A stretch of 64,000 nt of DNA. Origin: JAJRVM01 sp963700515 (GTDB taxonomy: Bacteria > Planctomycetota > Planctomycetia > Pirellulales > Pirellulaceae). The stretch's first letter is position 1. Each line of letters starts with the position of its first letter. The notes under the pieces were generated by a model that was not told the origin of the DNA, did not search any database, and worked only from the letters and a program-made list of their open reading frames with translations. Location of the stretch: NCBI GenBank assembly GCA_963700515.1, contig CAVOXY010000072.1, forward strand, positions 416,159-480,158, given 5' to 3'. Both the position numbers and the translations under genes were made by a program. Of this stretch, positions 58,455 through 64,000 are shown in pieces.

Positions 58455-59608
58455 GCAGTGTACCGTTCGATTTCCAGATGCCCACACGCATCGTGTTCGG
58501 TGTCGACAGCATCGATCGGCTGGGTCCATTTGCGCGCGAGTTGGGAGCCCAGCGAGTCCTGGTGGCAAGCGACCGTGGAGTGATCGACGCCGGGCACACC
58601 GCTCGAGGCATCGCTTCGCTGCGGGAAGCCGGTCTGGCCACACACTGTTTTGACAAAGTCCACGAGAACCCGTCGACCGACGATATTGCCGCGGGACTGG
58701 AGGTCGCGCGGGCGTTTCAGCCTGACTTGTTGGTCGGGCTGGGAGGGGGCAGTTCCATGGACTGTGCCAAGGGGATCAACTTCCTGTACACCAACGGCGG
58801 CCAGATGAAGGACTATTGGGGCATCGGCAAGGCCCAGCAGCCGATGCTGCCCATGATCGCCGTGCCCACGACGGCCGGAACGGGGAGTGAAACCCAGTCG
58901 TTCGCCTTGATCTCCGACGCGCAGACTCGCGTCAAAATGGCCTGCGGGGACAAGAAAGCGGCCTTTCGCGTGGCCATTCTGGACCCTCGCCTGACCCTCA
59001 CTCAACCACCGCGTGTGACCGCGCTGACCGGCATCGACGCCCTGGCCCACGCGTTGGAAACGCTGGTCACCAACAGATGGTCACCGATGTCTCGCGTCCT
59101 GAGTCGTGAGGCGTGGCGACTGCTGTCCGGCAATTTTGAGCGCGTGCTGCAGGACCCGACCGATCTGGACGTTCGCGGCGCGATGCAATTGGGGGCCTGC
59201 TTCGCCGGCTTGGCGATTGAGAATTCCATGCTGGGAGCGGCACATGGATTGGCCAATCCCCTGACCACCCATTATGGAATCGTACATGGCCAGGCGGTGG
59301 GGCTCATGTTGCCACATGTCATTCGCTTTAACGCCTCACGCGTGGCAGATATCTACCGCGAGCTGCTCGCAGCGACCGCATCCTCGGGGACAGGCCTGTC
59401 GCCCGACGATGGTGCGGAGGGACTGGCCGAGTTCCTCACCGGCCTGGCAACACAAGCCGGTCTGTCGACACGCCTGTCGCAGTGTGGTGTCGAAGAGTCC
59501 GTACTCCCCAAACTGGCTGGCGAGGCCGCTCGACAATGGACCACCTCGTTCAACCCGCGTCCAGCCGATGTGAATGCCCTGTTGCAGCTTTACCAACAAG
59601 CGTTCTGA
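58451..59608 (+). CDS. Iron-containing alcohol dehydrogenase
   Basis: The 385-residue protein is a group III (Fe) alcohol dehydrogenase: 'LVGLGGGSSMDCAKGINFL' (nucleotide-binding GGGS), 'IAVPTTAGTGSETQSFALI', 'GIDALAHALETLVTN' and the metal-binding 'HGLANPLTTHYGIVHGQAVGLMLPHV'. It would interconvert an aldehyde and an alcohol with NAD(H). The start overlaps the stop of the aldehyde dehydrogenase (ATGA at 58451), so it is translationally coupled. It is intact. Confidence 0.93.
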   Translation: MSSVPFDFQMPTRIVFGVDSIDRLGPFARELGAQRVLVASDRGVIDAGHTARGIASLREAGLATHCFDKVHENPSTDDIAAGLEVARAFQPDLLVGLGGGSSMDCAKGINFLYTNGGQMKDYWGIGKAQQPMLPMIAVPTTAGTGSETQSFALISDAQTRVKMACGDKKAAFRVAILDPRLTLTQPPRVTALTGIDALAHALETLVTNRWSPMSRVLSREAWRLLSGNFERVLQDPTDLDVRGAMQLGACFAGLAIENSMLGAAHGLANPLTTHYGIVHGQAVGLMLPHVIRFNASRVADIYRELLAATASSGTGLSPDDGAEGLAEFLTGLATQAGLSTRLSQCGVEESVLPKLAGEAARQWTTSFNPRPADVNALLQLYQQAF

Positions 59609-59668
59609 TACAATAGATCGGTCCATGCATCGGTTCGGGAGAGTCGAGCAACTTTGGGAATCACCAAC

Positions 59669-60821
59669 ATGCCACGCCCCAGACATTGTACGTTCTTTAC
59701 TCTACTGGCTGCCTTGTCGATCTTCATGCCGTCCCTGAGCGGGGCCGATTCGACCACCAGCAGCGCTGCGCCGGTCAACTGGTCGGTCTTTCGTGGTGAC
59801 GCCGTGTTCGACGGGTGTCGCCCAGGGCGAGCTGCCGGAGAAACTGGACGTCGTCTGGCAGCACCAGATCAAAGACGGTGCGTTTGAAGCCACGCCGGTC
59901 ATTGCCGACGGCGTGGTCTACATCGGTGATCTGGACGGCAACATCCTGGCGCTTGATCTGAAAACCGGGAAACCTCGCTGGCAGAAGAAGCTGAACACGG
60001 GATTCACAGCGGCGGCCGCGATCCGCGACCAACGTCTGTTTTTCGGAGACATCGACGGGCAGATGCATTGCCTGGATGCCGCCAGCGGTGCGAGCATCTG
60101 GACCTTTGATGCGGCAGCCGAAATCAGCTCGGGGGCGAACTTCCACGAGGCGCACGTGCTGTTCGGCTCACAGGACGGCTCGCTCTATTGCCTGGACGCC
60201 CAGAGCGGCAAGCTGGTGTGGAAGTACTCTATCGAGAACCAGGTTCGCTGCACGCCGACGATTGTCGACGGGCGGGCGTTCCTGGCCGGTTGTGATGCGG
60301 CGTTGCACGTCATCGATGTGGCCAACGGCACGGAGCAGGCCAGTGTCGACATCAAGGCGCCGACCGGCGTCACCCCCGCGGCGGTGGGCGACCAGGTCTT
60401 TTTTGGGACCGAGGGGAGCCAGTTCTTCTGTGTCGACTGGAAGAAAGCGGCCGTGGTCTGGACATTCGAGGACGGCAAGCGGCAACAACCCATGCGCAGC
60501 TCGCCGGCCGTGTCGGGCGAACGAGTGGTCTTCGGCGGGCGAGCCAAGAAGGTCTACTGCGTCAACGCCAAGGATGGTGAGCTGATGTGGGAGTTTTCCA
60601 CCCGTCAGCGTGTCGACTCGTCGCCCGTGATCGTCGGCCCACGGGTCTTTGTCGCAGCGGCCGACGGACGCCTCTATGCGCTGGACCTGAAGACCGGCAA
60701 GGAAATCTGGCAACACGAGGCCGGGGGCGGATTTACGGGCTCGCCAGCCGTCTCCGACAGCCGGCTTGTCATTGCCAGTGATGACGGAGTCGTCTATTGT
60801 TTTGGTAGCAAATCGGAGTAG
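59669..60821 (+). CDS. PQQ-like beta-propeller secreted protein, third copy (one frameshift)
   Basis: The N-terminus from ATG 59669 has a signal peptide ('FFTLLAALSIFMPSLSGA', cleaved near residue 25), then 'WSVFRGDAVFDG'. After the break the propeller blades run 'VAQGELPEKLDVVWQH', 'LDLKTGKPRWQKKLNTG', 'LDAQSGKLVWKYSI', 'VNAKDGELMWEFSTRQRV' and 'ALDLKTGKEIWQHEAGGGF', about seven blades. The lesion is an extra G in the run GGG at 59813-59815; dropping one G restores the frame. It lies 60 bases after the Fe-ADH gene, on the same strand. It may scaffold an envelope complex; enzyme activity with PQQ is not shown. Confidence 0.85.
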
Positions 60822-61019
60822 TGCGGTGCCACAGCGGGAGCGGTGGAGCTGGGAGCTGAGCCGTGGTGGAGTGGGGAAACCGCCCCTCGCGACAGCGGCG
60901 CAGAGACCGCGGCAGATCGAACTCTTGCTGAGCACGGTCTGCAATACTCCAATACTCCTATCAATACTCCAATCGAACCCGGCGTGAGAACCAGAATCCG
61001 ATAGCGACAAAGTCAGCCC

Positions 61020-62328
61020 ATGCCTACGGAAACCACCAAGACCGAAGTTGGCAACTACTTCATCTCGAACTACCCGCCTTTTTCCTGCTGGCAGGAGCGA
61101 TGCGGTCGACGAAGTGCGTCAGGCGATGAATCAGGCGCCGGCCGACGTCCCGCTGGGTCTCTACCTGCACATTCCCTTCTGCCGCAAGCGGTGCAAGTTC
61201 TGTTACTTCAAGGTCTTCACCGACAAACGTGCGGGGGACATCGAGCAGTACATGTCCGCCTTGGCGCGGGAGATCGAGCTGGTCAGCCGCCTGCCGGTGA
61301 TGGGAGAGCGGCCGTTTCGCTTCGTTTACTTTGGCGGCGGCACTCCGTCGTTCCTGAGCGTGCGGCAACTCACTTCGCTGGTCGACCGGTTGCGTGAGAA
61401 CATCGATTGGTCACGGGCCGAGGAGGTGACTTTTGAGTGTGAGCCGGGCACGCTGGCCGAACCGAAGATCCACACGCTGCGCGAATTGGGAGTCACGCGA
61501 CTGAGCCTGGGGGTCGAGAACTTCAGTGACGAAGTGCTCAGCGAGAACGGGCGAGCGCACTTGTCGGCGGAGATCTATCGGGCCTGGGAGTGGATCCAGG
61601 CGGCTCAGTTTCCCAACGTCAATATCGACTTGATTTCCGGCATGGTCGGTGAGACGTGGGACAACTGGAAGGACAACCTTCGCCGCACCCTGGAACTCTC
61701 GCCCGACAGTGTCACGATTTACCAGATGGAGCTTCCTTTCAACACCGTCTACTCGAAGGATATTTTGGGCCACAAGATCGAGACGCCGGTGGCCGATTGG
61801 CCCCTCAAACGCGCCTGGGTCGATTTCGCATTCGACCAACTGCAGGGGGCCGGTTACCATGTGTCGAGCGCGTACACGCTGGTGAAGGATCCGGCGAAGG
61901 TGAATTTCAGTTATCGTGACAACCTGTGGCGTGGATCCGACATGCTGGCAACCGGCATCGCCAGTTTCGGGCACGTTTCCGGCGTCCATTATCAGAATGT
62001 GCCGCAGTGGGATCAGTACGTGTCGACGCTGCTGGAGCAGCACGAACTTCCGATCGGCCGTGCGTTGCGCCCGACGCCGCACCAGCGTCTGGTCCGCGAG
62101 ATGATTTTGCAGCTGAAGCACGGACGATTGGAGCTCGCTTATTTCCAAGGGAAGTTCGGCATCGACATCGTGCAGCGGTGGCATGAGGTCTGGCAGAAAT
62201 ACGTGGCGGAGGGTTGGTGTACGGTCGACAAGGATCAGATTACGTTGACGCGCGCTGGGTTATTGCGAGCGGACGGGTTACTCCCCGCGTTCTTTGAATC
62301 GGAGCATCAGGGAGTCCGCTACACATGA
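61020..62328 (+). CDS. HemN/HemW-like radical SAM protein (one frameshift)
   Basis: ATG 61020 starts 'MPTETTKTEVGNYFISNYPPFS', a planctomycete-type N-terminus. A lesion near 61097 (an extra G in CAGGAGCG) breaks the frame; the rest reads 'SDAVDEVRQAMNQ', then 'LYLHIPFCRKRCKFCYFKVF', the radical SAM motif C-x3-C-x2-C. 'FVYFGGGTPSFLS' and 'EVTFECEPGTL' are HemN/HemW family features. Heme synthesis is not certain, because the next genes are a GcvH-like carrier and a ferredoxin. The stop overlaps the next start (ATGA). A radical reaction on a carrier-bound or small substrate is an inference. Confidence 0.82.
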
Positions 62329-62775
62329 GCGATCTGGTATTCATGATGGGGGAGTTTGCCGCCCGCGTCCCCACTGACCGCCAGTATTGTCACGAATCAC
62401 ATGTGGGCTCAGCAGATTGGCAGTCTATACCGTTTTGGCTTTACGGCTTATGCCGTGCGTCTGTTGCAGGACGTGTATTTCCTCGAATGGTGCGTCGATG
62501 ATGACACCCCTGTGAGCCTGCGGCAGCAAATCGGATCGATCGAGAGCAAGAAGGCCGAGAGTGATCTCTACTCCCCGGCCGGCGGCCGCCTCGTACGATT
62601 CAATGCGGCGTTGATGGACGATCCGTCCGCCATTAACGTAGACAAGTATGGAGACGGATGGCTGTTCGAAATGGAGACCGGCGGCGAAGCCTTCCTCTCG
62701 CCGCAGGCCTACCTGCAACACCTGGACAGCGTTTGGGAAATCACGCAGCGCACCATTAAGGGACAGTTGAACTGA
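62325..62775 (+). CDS. Free-standing GcvH-like lipoyl carrier protein (one frameshift)
   Basis: The frame from ATG 62325 (MSDLVFMMGEFAARVPTDRQY) breaks at 62391, an extra C; the repaired reading is YCTNHMWAQ. Then 'RFGFTAYAVRLLQDVYFLEWCVD' and the lipoyl site 'IGSIESKKAESDLYSPAGG' follow, with the Lys next to the conserved Glu-Ser pair as in glycine-cleavage H protein, and 'INVDKYGDGWLFEME'. In H proteins the Lys carries lipoate. There is no gcvT or gcvP nearby, so it works apart from glycine cleavage, perhaps as a carrier for the flanking radical SAM protein. It overlaps both neighbours (ATGA and TGATG). Confidence 0.83.
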
Positions 62776-63785
62776 TGGCACAACGAATTTCGGTCGTCCT
62801 CTCGCAGGGCCAAAGCAACAACCCGGTCAAACGCCAGCTGGAAGAGACGATTGTGGCCGAGCTGATCATGACCAGCGGCATCGACATGCTGGTGATCCCT
62901 CACCTGTATGACCTCAGTCCCGACAGCTCGGCCATGCTCGCGCTACAGGGACTGAGCGGCAATTTCGTGCTGCTCAGCTGGCTCTACCCGCGAGCCGCTC
63001 ATTGGACGCTCGATCGGCACGACATCCGCGGCCGGTTGGGCGAAACGGCGCTCAAGTCGGCCTGGGATGAGCGGAAGAAGAAGTGGGAGACGCAGACCAA
63101 GGAGTATCGTCCCGACCCCGGGACGCCACGGGTGATCGACGATCGCCCGCTCCCCGAGCGGACCATTTACCACTTGGACCTGCGGATGGAGGATAACGCG
63201 CAGGTCTACCTGGATGAGGTGAAGCGGATGGCGGCCGAGCAGGCGACCCGCGTCGTCGGCCTGCTGGGAGGTCTCAATGGGACTCAACATCCGGCCGCGT
63301 CGCCGACCACCCCGCTGCCTCAGCCGCCGCTGGTCGAGCAGTCGGGGGCCCGCCGCTGGTACCCGGTGATCGACTTCAGTCGCTGTACCAATTGCATGGA
63401 GTGCATCGATTTCTGCCTGTTCGGCGTGTACGGAATCGACCAGCAAGAGACGATTCTGGTGGAGCAGCCGGACAACTGCCGCAAAGGGTGTCCCGCCTGC
63501 AGTCGAGTTTGCCCCGAAAACGCGATCATCTTTCCCCAGCACAAGACGCCCGTGATCGCCGGGGACCCGAGCATCGGTGGGGAAATGAAAATCGATCTGT
63601 CGCAGTTGTTCGGTAAGCCGAACGACGCGGAGACCGCCGCCAGGGAACGGGACGAGCATCTTCGGTTAGCCGGTCGCGAAGCAGTCGGGGCTCCGGTTGC
63701 CCGCCACCGCGACACTAAACCAACGCAGGATTCCCAAGACGAGCTAGACGAACTGATCGACGAACTCGATCAGCTCGATCTGTGA
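62775..63785 (+). CDS. Ferredoxin-domain protein with two [4Fe-4S] motifs
   Basis: The 336-residue protein has an N-terminal region of about 190 residues of unknown fold. Around residue 205 there are two cluster motifs: 'CTNCMECIDFCLFGVYGID' (C-x2-C-x2-C-x3-C) and 'CRKGCPACSRVCPENAI' (C-x3-C-x2-C-x3-C). An acidic, Asp/Glu-rich C-terminal tail 'DELDELIDELDQLDL' follows. It would pass electrons, probably to the radical SAM protein at 61020 or to the next gene. Its start overlaps the carrier's stop (TGATG). It is intact. The N-terminus has a few Tyr/His but no signature I know. Confidence 0.83.
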   Translation: MAQRISVVLSQGQSNNPVKRQLEETIVAELIMTSGIDMLVIPHLYDLSPDSSAMLALQGLSGNFVLLSWLYPRAAHWTLDRHDIRGRLGETALKSAWDERKKKWETQTKEYRPDPGTPRVIDDRPLPERTIYHLDLRMEDNAQVYLDEVKRMAAEQATRVVGLLGGLNGTQHPAASPTTPLPQPPLVEQSGARRWYPVIDFSRCTNCMECIDFCLFGVYGIDQQETILVEQPDNCRKGCPACSRVCPENAIIFPQHKTPVIAGDPSIGGEMKIDLSQLFGKPNDAETAARERDEHLRLAGREAVGAPVARHRDTKPTQDSQDELDELIDELDQLDL

Positions 63786-63883
63786 TCCGCTTAGGACTTG
63801 TATCTGAGTCGTCACGATTTGCCCTACAAGTAGACGAAACACGCGGTCGCCAGCGGCCCGTGCCCTTCGAAAGAGATCGCCCT

Positions 63884-64000
63884 ATGTATATCCGAATGGC
63901 CAAACGCCTGCTGTTGGACACCAATAAGCGTCTGCTCTGGAAACTGGCGTGGAACGCGGGCTTCAAAGGTATTCGCTCGATTCGCCAGCACAAGAAACGG
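63884..64000 (+). CDS. Start of a further gene, possible radical SAM protein (partial)
   Basis: The frame from ATG 63884 reads 'MYIRMAKRLLLDTNKRLLWKL', then continues to the right edge. The basic, amphipathic beginning resembles the N-terminus of a radical SAM protein I have seen downstream of this operon in planctomycetes, but the cluster motif itself is outside the window. AGAGA lies about 8 bases upstream. A start at the ATG 63896 is also possible. The function is unconfirmed. Confidence 0.4.
   Translation, partial: MYIRMAKRLLLDTNKRLLWKLAWNAGFKGIRSIRQHKKR

Noticed and set aside
61020..62328. Heme biosynthesis enzyme HemN
   Set aside because: The fold and motif fit, but a GcvH-type carrier and a ferredoxin are co-translated with it and no other heme gene is near, so the name would claim too much.

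Overview
The window looks like a chromosomal segment of a planctomycete, probably of the Pirellulales type. This is inferred from gene content, not from a marker gene. The signs are a complete bacterial hopanoid route (hpnC, hpnD, hpnE, shc, hpnH, hpnG, plus ispH), secreted DUF1080 and beta-propeller (PQQ-like) proteins, a very large pilin-like protein, small proteins of a kind I know only from planctomycetes, and GC-rich DNA with many heptamer repeats. I found no rRNA, tRNA, transposase, integrase or CRISPR array.

Layout. 1-5.1 kb: the end of a membrane GTPase gene, an ABC-2 permease and two overlapping CNNM/CBS (CorC-like) genes. 5.2-9.0 kb: small planctomycete proteins, a TPR lipoprotein, a candidate sigma-54-driven noncoding RNA with a strong terminator, and a winged-helix protein. 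9.0-18.9 kb, minus strand: a four-gene set reading TPR protein, ExbB, ExbD, then a giant protein with three membrane helices, a very long Pro/Ala/Gln linker and a squalene-cyclase-like C-terminal domain. 19.4-24.2 kb: a sugar-nucleotide epimerase, a giant pseudopilin and a two-domain DUF1080 lipoprotein. 24.8-25.3 kb: an 80-bp tandem repeat in which every unit carries two paired hairpins. 25.3-36.2 kb: the isoprenoid/hopanoid island. 36.3-44.6 kb: a membrane glycosyltransferase-like protein, a DapA-family lyase, an NhaC antiporter and a two-component pair. 45.1-54.4 kb: mnmG, two PQQ-like propeller proteins, a dehydratase-activase remnant, a SNF2 helicase and planctomycete hypotheticals. 54.7-59.6 kb: an alpha/beta hydrolase, then an acid-activating ligase, an aldehyde dehydrogenase and an Fe-alcohol dehydrogenase. 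61.0-64 kb: a tightly overlapping operon of a HemN-like radical SAM protein, a free-standing GcvH-like lipoyl carrier, a 2x[4Fe-4S] ferredoxin and the start of another gene.

How the genes work together. IspH makes C5 isoprenoid precursors. HpnD, HpnC and HpnE turn farnesyl diphosphate into squalene, SHC cyclises it, HpnH adds an adenosyl group and HpnG removes adenine. ExbB-ExbD should turn proton-motive force into motion of a periplasm-spanning partner, and here the giant protein sits where TonB or TolA would. The ligase, aldehyde dehydrogenase and alcohol dehydrogenase form a chemically sensible acid-aldehyde-alcohol path.

Quality warning. At least 30 frameshifts interrupt genes that otherwise read well, including the housekeeping gene mnmG. 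Where I could place the lesion exactly it is mostly one extra base, often in a short run. They cluster at 0-19 kb and 44-63 kb and are nearly absent from 19.4-44 kb. I read this as sequencing or assembly error rather than gene decay, and I annotate such genes across their full span.
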